A DNA stretch of 64,000 bases, taken from NCBI RefSeq assembly GCF_029784165.1, contig NC_073696.1, positions 264,088,760-264,152,759 of the forward strand. Reading direction: 5' to 3'. The notes below the pieces were generated by a model. The model was not told the DNA's origin and made no database searches. It saw only the letters and a program-made list of their open reading frames with translations. This document shows positions 42,506 through 53,600 of this stretch, piece after piece. The translations under genes were made by a program, and so were the position numbers. This DNA is from Wyeomyia smithii (Eukaryota; Arthropoda; Insecta; Diptera; Culicidae). Within the stretch, counting starts at the first letter, position 1, and every line of letters starts with the position of its first letter.

Positions 42506-44233
42506 CTAAACTAATCTACTAGTGCGGTCTTTAAAAACATTTCTAGACATGTTGAAATCAAATTTGTCGTACACATCGTTGAACGAGCGAATACATCTCT
42601 CCAAGGGATTGTTGTATCTATAGTTGGTTCTGTGGTAGCGGGTAGCCAGAAGAGTATAGTTCCGGAAACGACGAGGAGGGACATTTATAGGCATTAGCTC
42701 GAGTAACGCAGGGCAATCAATTACAGCTTGAAGCACATCAAAAACGAAGAGACGCTGCGCTTTATCACGTCTGACTGACAGCAATTCCAAACATATAAGC
42801 TGACATCTATCAAGGTAAGGAGGGAGCTCCACTGGGTCGCTCCAAGGGAGTACAAATTTCTTCTGCACGCGTTCAACTGCGAGGTTTTGTCCTAGGCAGT
42901 GCGGGGACCAAACAGGCGAAGCGTACTCTAGAATGCTGCGGACCAACGTGCAATAGAGTGACTTAATAGCAAAAATGTCCGTGAATTCAGAAGCGTAACG
43001 ACGAATAAATCCCAGAACAGAATAAGCTTTGGCAGTCATAATCCCGATATGGTCGTTGAAATTAAGCTCTTTGTCAATCGTTACACCGAGATCGCAGATA
43101 GAGTTGCAGAGTTGGAGCGCTTCTGCTCCTATACTGTACCGGTGATAAACTGGATTTGTAGAGCGTGTAAATGATATAATTTTGCATTTAGTATCGTTGA
43201 CACGCATTCCGTTATCATCGCACCAAATCAGCAAAATGTGGATGTCCTCCTGAAGGGCAGTGTGGTCATCCGTAGACGCAACTACACGAAATATGTTCAG
43301 GTCATCGGCGAAAGAGAGTTTGAAAGAGGATATGAGTAGGTATAGATCATTCACATAGATGTTGAATAAAAGCGGTTCAAGAACACTACCCTGGGGCACG
43401 CCAGACGTGATACAAAATGAGCGGGATCGAGCTGAGTTTACTACAACATATGAGGTGCGGCCAGATAAATATGACAAAATCCAGTCCAAAATCCATTCTG
43501 GAAAGCCAATATGCTTCATTTTTTCGATGATATGGTAGTGAGGGACGGTATCGAATACTTTCGCAAAATCAACGTACACCGCGTCGATTTGCCTCCTCAT
43601 TTCCATTTCCCGTGATAGTGTGGTAACATAGCACATCAAGTTTGTTGTAGTTGACCGATGTCTCCTAAAACCGTGCTGGCTGTCGGAGATGAGAGGTGCT
43701 GATGCCGTATATAGCACGTTGTGCACAAGTTTCTCGAAGACTTTGCCCAAACACCATAAAATGGAAACACCACGGTAGTTTGTTACGTTGATGGACTTGT
43801 AAATTTGAATGACAGATGCAGTTTTCCAGATTTCCGTGAACGTCCTTTCACGTAGCGATCGGTTGAACAATGATGTAATTGGATCTGACAGTTCTGCACA
43901 GCATATTTTCAGGAACAGCGGTGGAATGCCATCAGTTCCGGGTCCTTTTTTAGAGTCGAGGTTATCGATGGCAATCCACACTTCGTCTGATCTAAACTGG
44001 ATGCACGGGAGGTTGATGTCTTGCGATGGAATGTGGGCGGAACGGTTGTGACGTGGTACTGGTGATGACTTACTGAAAACACTTTCGAAAAGGTTTGCTG
44101 CTTCCAAATTAGAGCTGGACTGAACATCGTTAAGATTTACGTTGGATGGAATGCGAGAAGATGATTTTCGCTTTTTCAAGAAATCCCAAAAGCGTGAGGG
44201 ATCCTGTTTTACACTAGCCTGGATTTTTGACAT
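42506..44233 (-). CDS. CR1-like ORF2: linker, reverse transcriptase, thumb
   Basis: The 575-residue frame has FWDFLKKRKSSSRIPSNV (linker) and KKGPGTDGIPPLFLK, then NYRGVSILWCLGKVFEK and the QHGFRRHRSTTTNLM block. YVDFAKVFDTVPH, SGVPQGSVLEPLLFN, and the active site SFADDLNIF follow. After the thumb (KSLYCTLVRSILEYASPVWS) a few residues are missing between QKKFV and LPWSDPVELPPY. The frame continues upstream to about 44460 with two stops (DFVPRKKRLFN, QPWWTPELR). The copy keeps polymerase motifs but has no endonuclease, so it is defective. Confidence 0.88.
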   Translation of the reverse strand: MSKIQASVKQDPSRFWDFLKKRKSSSRIPSNVNLNDVQSSSNLEAANLFESVFSKSSPVPRHNRSAHIPSQDINLPCIQFRSDEVWIAIDNLDSKKGPGTDGIPPLFLKICCAELSDPITSLFNRSLRERTFTEIWKTASVIQIYKSINVTNYRGVSILWCLGKVFEKLVHNVLYTASAPLISDSQHGFRRHRSTTTNLMCYVTTLSREMEMRRQIDAVYVDFAKVFDTVPHYHIIEKMKHIGFPEWILDWILSYLSGRTSYVVVNSARSRSFCITSGVPQGSVLEPLLFNIYVNDLYLLISSFKLSFADDLNIFRVVASTDDHTALQEDIHILLIWCDDNGMRVNDTKCKIISFTRSTNPVYHRYSIGAEALQLCNSICDLGVTIDKELNFNDHIGIMTAKAYSVLGFIRRYASEFTDIFAIKSLYCTLVRSILEYASPVWSPHCLGQNLAVERVQKKFVLPWSDPVELPPYLDRCQLICLELLSVRRDKAQRLFVFDVLQAVIDCPALLELMPINVPPRRFRNYTLLATRYHRTNYRYNNPLERCIRSFNDVYDKFDFNMSRNVFKDRTSRLV

Positions 44234-44497
44234 ATAATTATCGTGAGTGGCCTGTAGAACTGTTTTCTACAAAGCTTCATCATCGTGCAGTTTTAGTCTG
44301 TCGCTGTCAGATTTCGTTAGGAAGAAACAGTGGCGTGCTTTTCTTAGTTTGTTTCGCTAAGAACGAAGCTCAGGGGTCCACCAGGGTTGGTTGAAGGTAG
44401 AATTGAACAATCGTTTTTTCCGTGGAACGAAATCGTCACAAACTACGTAGAGCTGGTCATAGAAGGTCGATAATCGATGTACTAGTGGTGTAATAAT

Positions 44498-45254
44498 TCA
44501 GCAATCCATAGTGGGCGTGATCGGGGAAGAAGAAGCCTGATGCAGTAGCAGAGGGGCCGCAAGCGCGTTGGTTGATGTTGGGGGGTGAAATTTTACGGTT
44601 TCGTAGTTTTCGAATTCGCGACACAGAAGTCCTTCAGGCCATGTTTCGGGGTCCAGAGCTTTCTGCTTGAGCGATGTGTCCAATCCAATTTTGAATGATA
44701 CGAATGAAAATGATTCGATGGCTTTACCTTTTGGTACAAGCTTTACCACCACTGGATTTTTTTCGATATTAAGGTAGGCTTTCGACATCTCACAAACAGC
44801 CTCAACAGTAACATCCGGACGAATCCGTGAGAGATAAAGCCAGAATCTATGTTCTGCTTCGTTTTTGCAAACGGGTACCGAAATAACGTTATCAAGCGGC
44901 TTTTTACTACCCACGTGACATGCTTCCAATGCGCGCGCATTGGTTTCTAAAACACGAGGACGTTTTACACCTCTACGGTGATCGATTGTGGGCCATCGAG
45001 GACTAGCTGCTGGTGACGAGTGCGTGGGTGGTTTTGAGTGCAGTTGTTTGATTTCCGAGCGTAGCTCAGTAATTGCAGACGTAAGCGAAGTAAGTGGTGA
45101 TTTTTCATCGGCTTGGCACGAAATAGCACGAAAATGGGAGTTTGTAAATAGTTCTGCGCCACCATCACACATCCAGAAAAGATTTTTCTTACTTGAAGTT
45201 AGATACGATTGCATCGCACGTGTTACTCCAGAGCATTCGTTTAAGTGGAAAAAA
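44498..45254 (-). CDS. CR1-like ORF1, C-terminal part with half a PHD-like finger
   Basis: Read on the minus strand after unit B, the ORF1 resumes with FHLNECSGVTRAMQSYLT and NLFWMCDGGAELF, the second half of a C4HC3/PHD-like finger. A predicted coiled segment (LTSAITELRSEIKQLHSK) follows. Near the C-terminus are VKLVPKGKAIESFSFVSFK and the ALDPETWPEGLLCREF motif shared with the copy at 34 kb. One expected finger cysteine reads Gly in CDGG. The open frame extends to 45289, but the first residues derive from unit B. PHD-bearing ORF1 proteins are known from the CR1 group. Confidence 0.8.
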
Positions 45255-46215
45255 TCGCAGGAAGGTTGTATGCAAAGCCAAGACCGCAAGGTTGAAGTAG
45301 AATACTTTTACAAGAAAGATAACCCGGCTGCTTGCGTGTCAGTCATTTTTTCTAGTAAATAAACGTTGACCGTTCATTGGCAGTATTGTAATTTCTTTTT
45401 GTTTGATATTTTGAATGAAGTTCATTGAATATTTTTAAATTTTGTGCAAATGAGACGTTGAAGTGCTGCCGAATTGTAATATGCACATTTAATACGACAT
45501 CATTGAACGGGAACGGAACAAAGGCTACGGTTATGCAGAACGCGAATGACAGCGCGATGCGATACGCCTTACCGTGGTGAAATGTACAGCTCTTTTTAAG
45601 GCGAAGTAGAGCTATACATTTCAACACATTTCGTCTTGCCGAATCGCATCGCGCTGTGTTTTGCGTTCTGCATAACCGTAGCCAAACACTAAGCGACGCA
45701 AACACGTAATAAAAGTCAGAGTATGCATGTAGATAAAGATAATTAACTTCGGATTATAGCGCAAAACGAGAAAATATTAACTCTTCGAATATTCATTTGT
45801 GTTTTTCAAATTTCAGTTGTTTAATTTAATATCCGATGAAATGTCTGTTTATTATCTGATGAAGCTCTTATATAGGCCAAATGATGCATTCCCAATTTAC
45901 TAGGTCCATAACTCTGCCGACCGTACTTGGGAAAGCAATCGTATAACGACCAATCAGAGGTCGAATTTTGTGTTTTGACAAGGCTTAAGAATTTTCAATA
46001 GTACAATAGTTCGAATAATAAAATTGCAATTTCGTGCATTTGGTAGGAGTCTTAAAAGATTTTCCAATCGATTGCTGCAAAAACGAGAGAAATCCATCGA
46101 AAACTAACCGATTTATTAGCATTTGATATTGGACATATTTCACACTTTTTTCAGTTTTAGATTTTCATTTCACATCCCTATGTAGCCGAACTTCCTGAGA
46201 GAAGTTTTCTACTTC
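45255..46215 (+). mobile_element. Unclassified inserted unit B, 961 bp
   Basis: Placed by the interrupted ORF1 frame: it lies between A6 (45249-45254) and A5 (46216-46220) runs on the plus strand. Its ends match those of unit A: TGCAAAGCCAAGACCGCAAG, TGAAGTAGAATACTTTTACA and GCTGCTTGCGTGTCAGTCAT at the left, and TTCATTTCACATCCCTATGT, AGCCGAACTTCCTGAGAGAA and TTCTACTTC at the right. It has one TATA/CCAAT cassette (near 45870-45954, minus strand), where A has two. It also contains a separate hairpin at 45523-45682. No protein is recognised. Confidence 0.72.
45523..45682. repeat. 80-bp-arm palindrome inside unit B
   Basis: GCTACGGTTATGCAGAACGC at the left is matched inverted at 45662-45682, and CAGCGCGATGCGAT and GAAATGTAYAGCTCT continue the pairing to a centre near 45602. 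This could be a small MITE nested in unit B. Confidence 0.8.
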
Positions 46216-46297
46216 AAAAACCTTCACAGTAGCCGCGGCAGATAACAATGTCAATGCCAGTGATGGTTAATGAACACTTTTTGCATTGCTTCGCCAT
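46216..46297 (-). pseudogene. CR1-like ORF1, N-terminal part
   Basis: From an ATG at 46295-46297 the frame reads MAKQCKKCSLTITG, then VICRGYCEG, the first half of the PHD-like finger, and is cut at the unit B boundary. The two halves of the finger are collinear. The start is supported by the spacing of the first CxxC pair, as expected for this finger. Confidence 0.8.
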
Positions 46298-46704
46298 CGT
46301 ACGCCTAGGTGTAGACTTCCAGCGGTACTCACAAGTATTACAGTCGGAACAAAAGCTCGCACGACCCAAAATCAAGCAGTATAGGTTTGCAATATTTGTC
46401 GGTAGATGTCGCTTCAGCTGAAGAAATCGGCGTGGAGAGTAGTAGCCCTTTGTTGATTACCAAGAACAATAAAAATCCATACACTCGCGAAATTTATAAT
46501 TTGGCATGACGGAGCGGCGCACAATCTCACAATTGTTTAGGAAATCACACACGATATTAATTGTTCACGGGATACCAAAACAATGAATTTATTTCACAAA
46601 TTACACAAAATATCGAATAAAATAATATGGCCGAGAAAAACTGCGATGTAAGCAACGAGCAGTGTTGTCAGAATCTTAAAGGTAGTATCCCCCTGAACCA
46701 AACA

Positions 46705-47480
46705 AAAAAAAAATACTACAAGGTATACAGCCCCAGGGTTGCATGAAATGGTGACGTGGGATTAAACACTGAAATTAGAGGGGGATTCAGTTACGAAGGT
46801 TAAAAACTCCACAGACAGAATCAATTCGCTTGTTCAGTGATCTACGTATTTTTGTTCTCACCCTTCATTTTTTTAGAAATATATTTTTTGACAAGGCACA
46901 AGCGTATCGTTGTTGTTTGAGAAGCACAAAGAATTTCTCGAAATGTGTCCAAATCATAATTAATTCTATTTCCTTTAAAACCAAATACAACGATACTTAC
47001 GTTATCATAGTGAATGGTTTTGTCTCATTTAACCCTGATTAAATCAAATTCACTAATAAGGAAACGGAAAAAGATTAATTTTCAACAAACTCCAGCAAAT
47101 ACTACAAGGTATGCAGCCCTAGGGTTGTATGAAATGGTGACGTGGGACTAAACACTGTAATTAGGGATTTTTTGTTCCAAAATATACAGAGTCCGCAGAC
47201 AGAATCAATGTGTTTGCTCGGTGACTTACGTACTTTTTTTCAGCTTTAGAATAAAAATATAATAATTTTTTGTGCAAACAACATGTATTTGACATAGCAC
47301 AAGCCTATCGTTCTTGTTGAAGAAGCACCAACAATTTCTCGTAATGCGTCAAAGTCAGAATTAACTCTATATCCTCAAAAGCCAAATCCATCAATACATA
47401 CGTTGTCATAATGAATGGTTTTGTCCGATTTAACTCTGATTAAATCAAATTTATAATATGATATTTAAAAATAATATGGG
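46705..47480 (+). repeat. Tandem pair of compound-repeat units, about 390 bp each
   Basis: The units at about 46705-47090 and 47095-47480 share ACTACAAGGTATRCAGCCC, ATGAAATGGTGACGTGGGA, CAGACAGAATCAAT and AATGGTTTTGTC. Both end with GATTAAATCAAATT. Confidence 0.78.
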
Positions 47481-47689
47481 GGCTCTTACGAAAGTTCATT
47501 AATTGGCAAACATAAGAAGATATGCTAAACAAAATTATCAACAAGTTTCAGCAAAAAATTGTAGCAAACAACAATTCCATTTTTGTTTTTTGCTTGACAA
47601 TTTTTTTCATTTGCCTACAATTACATTCGCTGTATTACGAAGACAGCTAATATACGTTTATCATGGAAAAGTTCAAAATAATTAAATAT

Positions 47690-49630
47690 CATCTAACAAT
47701 TTTGAAATATAAGAAAAAATTCGGAATGAATCTTAGTAAATGGACCAAAAATTCACAAGCATTCACCGGCTCTTAATCTTCTATAAATTTGTATATTTGT
47801 AGAAGTTAAACTTTCGATACTATCCGGTCACGGTTATTTAGTGAATATAGAATATAAAATATGATAAATATAACTTATAACTGTTGCAAAAATGTACAAT
47901 TCGTGTTGAGTAATTTATGGTAATCATACTCATGTGTGACTGTTGGTATAAGTTCTATTTAAGAATGGTGAGAGCATCGTGCGATTAGAATAAAATTCCA
48001 GTAATGTCAAGAAAACTCAGGTGGGATCTGATTACAAGACGTACCCCTCCCACCCTATCTCTGATGAAGCATGCAGCCGCAAAGAAACAGCTTCATCCCA
48101 CCCACCACCAGGGGGCGGAAAATGGAACTAATCTGCAGATGGGTGGTGATAATAAGGCGAAAAAAAAAACTTGAGAGAGCAATATTTTTGGCGCGAAAAA
48201 CTAAGGCTATTGGTCGTGAGAGCGAGGACAACTAGAAGGGTTGGTCATTCCAATTTCAACCGCCTAAAAGATAGGAAGTTACTTTATAGAAAAGTGGAGC
48301 AGTGAAGTTCAAGGAAAGGAGAAGAAGGAAGTTTATTCAATAGAACGCAATAGACGCAAAGCAAACGACAGGTAGGAATAAACCTTCGATCGCGCTCACG
48401 ATCACGACCAATAGCTACTCGACGCTAAAACGTCCTTAAACGGCAGGACCCCGTATTTTTACCCTGGAATCGACGCCCATCGTGCATCACCACCACGCCG
48501 CCACGACGCCATTGCATTGCCGCCATCACCAGCCGCTGTTACCCACCACCAAAATTTACTGCTACGGTTGCACCCGGCAACCTCGCCCAACCGTTACCAA
48601 CAGGCGACCCACCAGACCGCTGACCGCAGTCCCGGCTTCAAAGAAGGCGCGCCACCGAGTTTCGAGGTAGGAGTAGGGTGATTAAGAAATCCAAAAGAGG
48701 AGATATTAAAATAAAGGGGGAAGTTTTGGTGAAAGAGAAGTCACAAGTGTTTTCTTGGCAATAAGTCGCGAACCTGTGCCGACCCTGAGGCTTGTTTGGG
48801 GGTTCTCATAATTGCTGAATAGCAATATATCCCGTTAGTTACACATGAGATAAACTGTCAATCATCATCACCAGCAGCATTGCAGTTTTTCCTCGATTGC
48901 ACACGAATAGAAATGTACGAACAGAAGTGTACCACTGCAATACGAATAGTACCGCTGCAGTACGAATAGAAGTGTACCACTGAAATGTACAAATAGAAGA
49001 GTACCGCTGCAATCATAGACGACGAGAGACCTGCTGCTTTCTGCTAAACTGATACTGTTGCTTATACCAGCACGTTTTCTTTCAAGACATCAGTTTTTAT
49101 TACATTCTGACAGCAGGTTCAGGAATTGGTAAATAATGGGGATTGTTTCAAACTGTTCGGAAAACTTTTACCTTCGAGACATCACATTAGTCTAAGTTCA
49201 TGGAAGCAAAAATAAATTGACCTATTGGGACGGGAAGACTCCGTCAATTTTTTTTTTTTCGATATTGATACAGAGAATATCACAGGGAACGGTTGGTGTC
49301 CATTCACGTCGTCTGTGCTAGGAATGCTTGCATGTAATTGGTTCATTGTTCGCGTAAATTTGTCATTGAAACTTTTTATCAATTTTATCGCTCAGGAAAG
49401 AAATTAGAGTAATAATTAGCATAAAGCAAAATTGTTCTACATTTTATCTATCCAAAAACATATTGGTTATTGTTATCCATCATGTGGTTAGGCTGTTATT
49501 AACGTTTGAAATCTGACGAAACATTTGCCAGCTTCATTTCCAATTTAACAGATTGCATCTCAGTATAGTAAACAAAGACGTAGTCCCACGTCAAAAAAGT
49601 CGTGGCAATCAGTAATCACAATCAAGTTGA
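47690..49630 (+). repeat. Compound repeat, first copy, with solo LTR inside
   Basis: Blocks 47725-47930, 48860-49420 and 49435-49600 correspond in order to 49690-49930, 49960-50410 and 50440-50610. Shared motifs include AAATTCACAAGCATTC, GTTGCAAAAATGT, CAGCAGCATTGCAGTTTTTC, TTTCTTTCAAGACATCAGTT and GTTATTGTTATCCATCATGT. Within this copy a short AGAAGTGTACCACTG-type unit is expanded (48915-49010). Confidence 0.75.
47935..48843. mobile_element. 909-bp solo LTR, probably Ty3/gypsy type
   Basis: The insert begins TGTGACTGTTGG and ends GTTAGTTACA, so its termini TGTGAC/GTTACA are inverted with one mismatch. CATG flanks both sides (47931-47934 and 48844-48847), a 4-bp duplication. It sits between two compound-repeat blocks that are adjacent in the paralogous copy near 49930. 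It contains TATTAAAATAAAGG near 48705 as a candidate poly(A) region. There is no gag or pol nearby, so it is a solo LTR left by recombination. Orientation and family are not certain. Confidence 0.72.
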
Positions 49631-49679
49631 AGTTTAAAAATTACTTTTTGTTTTCTGCTTACCAAGTTTCTTTCGATTG

Positions 49680-50640
49680 CATTCGAATGTAAAAAAGGAT
49701 TCTAAATAAATCTTAGCAAATGGACAAAAAATTCACAAGCATTCGCCGGATCTTACTCTTTTTCGAATTTGAATTTTTAGGAATTCACTCATTCGATATT
49801 ATGCCGATGCCGGATTATCTAGTGATTATCGAAGATAAAATGACATGAATATCACTTAAAGTAAAAATCAACTTATAACCGTTGCAAAAATGTTCAATTC
49901 TTGTCGAGGTGTTTATGGTTTTAATGGAAACCATATAAATGAGGAAAACAATTGATAACCAGCAGCAGCAGCATTGCAGTTTTTCCTTGATAGCACGCGA
50001 ATAGAAGTCGTATACAGCAACAATGATAGACGACGAGAAACCAGCGGCTGCCTCACATGTATTGTGCGGTACTGTTGCTTCTACCAGCATGTTTTCTTTC
50101 AAGACATCAGTTTTCATTACGCTTTAACAGCATATTTAGAAATCGTTCGAGAAAAAGGGTTGTTTCAGACTTTTGGAAAAACCTTTACCTTCAAGACATC
50201 AAATCAGTCTAAGTTCATAATAACAAACGAAATTCGACCTGTTGGGACGGGGAGACCTTATCAGTTTTTTTTCTAGTGATACAGAGAATATCATAAAAAA
50301 TGGATTGTGTCTATTCATGTCGTCTGTGCCAGGAACGTTCGCATGTGATTTGTGCATTGTTCGCGTAAATTTGTCCTTGAAACTTTTTATCAATTTTCAC
50401 CGTTGAGCAATGAAATAATAGTGATGACTAGCGTGTTACAAAACTGTTCAACACTTTATCAATCCAACAACATATTGGTTATTGTTATCCATCATGTGGT
50501 TATGATGTTATTATCGTTTGAAATCTGACGCAACATTTGCCAGTTTCATTTCGAGTTGTGCAGAATGCATCCCAGTATTGAAAACATAGACGTAGTCACA
50601 AGTCAAAAACTGCGAAAGACACTATGATAGCTGTGAAAAT
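49680..50640 (+). repeat. Compound repeat, second copy
   Basis: This is the uninterrupted partner of 47690-49630. It ends near ATAGACGTAGTCACAAGTC, corresponding to AAGACGTAGTCCCACGTC at 49573. Confidence 0.75.
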
Positions 50641-53600
50641 ATTATTAATCTCCAATAGAGCACTCTATTGGTACTACGTACGCATGTGATCCAGCTTCCA
50701 GCGTCGTTTTGGATGTCTTTGCTGAAAATAGAGGACACATTGAGTAGGTTTGTTGGATAGGTTCTTCTATGGATAACTGAATTCGAAAATGTTGATATTT
50801 TTGCCTAAAAGTACTTCGAATGATATTTGGAAGAAACACCATAAATTTTTGTATTTCTTTCCGTCGCCCCCTGTGGAAATAATTTTAATGATTTAATAAT
50901 AGTTCAATCATTTATCTGAATATCTACGTAATAGATCGGATGGTAGAGTCATAAGGTACCAAGATGAACCTGGTATCCTCATTAACGTACTAGGAAACGT
51001 ATTAGTGAAAATTATCCTGATGGATGCAACTGCACAAGGCATAGAGACGAACTCGATTTTTAATGATTTCATGAGCCAAAAGATAGCCGCAACGTTTCCA
51101 AATTATAACCCTGTAAGTTGATAGGTCATTGATATTGATGCACATATTCACATTCATACGCAATACGTTGTTACTCAGAAATTTTAGAAGATATAAAACG
51201 GAAAAGTTCATTTCTTCAAATCCTTCTACACTTATAGGTAATCAAAACCAAGAAGTAACCATAGCTAAATAATGTAAATGCACACACACACACATACATT
51301 TCCGTACATTTTACTGTACAGAACCACGCTGGCGCACAGAAACAAGACTAGATACTCCGGAAGAAATACTTAAGAGAAGTCATTTGAATCGTTGAAATAA
51401 ATCTTAGCTACTGCTCTGAAGATGACTAATTTATAAAGCCACATTGACACATTTTGTTTCACTTTTTTTCCGCTTAAAAAGTGTCGATTTGTTAAATTTT
51501 TGATAAAATAAGATGGCGATTTCGATGGTGTTTCCACACGTTACAGATCTGATCATATCATGCCAATAACAATATTTTACATCACACATTCTGAATCCTT
51601 CCCTATTGCATAAGCTCTCGTGATGGCTATAGAAGTTGAAAGCATTGTTCCTGTGGGAATATTTCAGTGGACGTAGAAACTTTTGCAAAGCTACAAATTC
51701 GATTAAAATATTCTAACAGAATTTTTAAGATTTCCTATTCTATTCATGAATCTCATCGTATGAAATGTGCGTTGATAACTCTAAGCTGAATAGAATTTAT
51801 TTTCAATGGGAATATTCAGTTGAAAATAAAATTCTGAAATGGTGAACAGCCTTATTTAACCTAACATATTTTATTATTTTCTCGATAATGTTTGAAATTT
51901 CGCTGTAACGGAATTGCTTCACAGTTTTGATCTACTTATAAATTTTGACTCTGCTAATTTTACTTTCTACTATTTGACCTCTATTTTTTCTGAATGGACA
52001 GGTTTTTTTTCTATCGCTGATAAAAGATTTGAAGCAGTTGAAGATACGGAGGATCAATATCCAGCCAACATTTACATAAACGAGTTTCTTTTAGTTTAGT
52101 TATTTATTTTCAGCGACTTAAAACAAAAACAGAACAAAACTGGATAGAAAATGAAACATTTCCATACAACTATTTTGGAGACATTTAATCCTATCATCCA
52201 ATTTATGTTAGCAATACGAATATCGTAAAAAAATGTTTTCCTACTACACAATCATGGGGCGAAACCAAGTTGAGTTGCAAACACTGGCTCTATTCCCAAC
52301 AACGAAAAATCTATAGCAATAAAAAATTAATTGTGCTCTAAGCTTAAGCTTCCTGAAGTTCTAATGTGTGCTTCGAGTAAATATCTGTTACATCATTTAT
52401 TGGGATTTAATATTTGTAGCGGAATGTAAAAGGACCCCACTTCTTGCCAATTACGAACCAACAATGAAAATAATTGAAATACTTGGGCATGTGAGAGAGT
52501 TTTTGAAAAGTCTTCCAATTGTATGATTAGAAGCAAAAAAAAAAGAAATTTACATTACATACAACAACGGAAAATATAAACACGCTTTCCGCGGAGAGCG
52601 GAATTTCGACCTCATTACCTGTGATGAGAAGAATAGAAAATTAAAATCCTCTTAACATCGCTTCGGAAATTACCATCCAACACGTACGCGGAGCAAATCC
52701 GATTAAAACAAATTCCGAGCAGATCGCTCGAGAGCATGTAACGATGTAAGGAAGACTTCGCGTTCACTAAACTTTTACCACAAACGCATTACAGTTCGCT
52801 TTTGCAATTAAATATTCGAAGAAACCGAAACAGAGTAAATATTTGATTCCTTCCAAATGTTGAAAACTCGAACCAACTCGAAGGGCCCCACCGAAAGCTG
52901 CACTCACCGTGAAAAATTCTTGCCGAGTTCCAGCAGCTCCAGCGAGGAACAAATAACTCTTTCGCCAAGTTCGACCGTTATGATAAATAGTTCAGTGCTG
53001 AATCAATATTTATCCTTCAGCGATGGCCGAAGTTCCACCAACAATAGCACCACTTATCGATATTTGCGCGCGCTCGACAGTCGGCGAGCGAAGAAAGTCT
53101 GCGTATTTTCCGTTTTCCCAAGTTGCTTTGCATTTTTCCGGCCCTCCTGTCCTGAGTGCATCGCTATCGGAATTCTGGATAGTTTTGTTGCCTTCTTTGC
53201 CATCAAACTTTGATTGATGCATAAATTGCGAATTCACTCCCCGTTTTTTCCCACCCAAAGGCAACCGGGGTGGGGAGCGAAATTCATTCACTTACTGACA
53301 AACAACCACTGACAGAGTTGGGTTTTTCATAGATTTCATTATTATCCGAAACATATTTCGAGAGACCTATGAAATTTTAAGTTTTTCTCATGATTCTCGA
53401 TAAGTTAACTTCCGTGCACCATCAAGCTTATAAATAGTACGTGAATAGTATACCCAACGCTTATCGCATAGTACTCTATCAAAGAACAAGAAAACGTTGA
53501 AGGGCCGCGTCGATATAAGCTGCTGTCAAGAAAGGTGGGGGAGAGAAACGCGGCGAGAAAGTTTTCATCGCGCTAAGCCCAACCGATCAATTGCCTTCCG

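Larger units (their letters stand above)
42428..46600 (-). mobile_element. CR1-like non-LTR retrotransposon lacking its endonuclease region
   Basis: On the minus strand there is a 5' leader, ORF1 starting at 46297, an insertion of unit B (45255-46215), the rest of ORF1 to 44498, an ORF2 that starts abruptly in the linker before RT, and a 3' tail ending GTTAAATAATAATAAAAAAA near 42428. The whole endonuclease between the end of ORF1 and the linker near 44460 is absent. The 5' limit is uncertain; I place it near 46600 where the compound repeat begins. Confidence 0.8.

Noticed and set aside
52857..53213. A 118-codon serine-rich frame in an otherwise unique stretch, a possible host exon
   Set aside because: Overlapping frames of similar length on both strands and lack of recognisable family features make chance more likely; transcript data would be needed.
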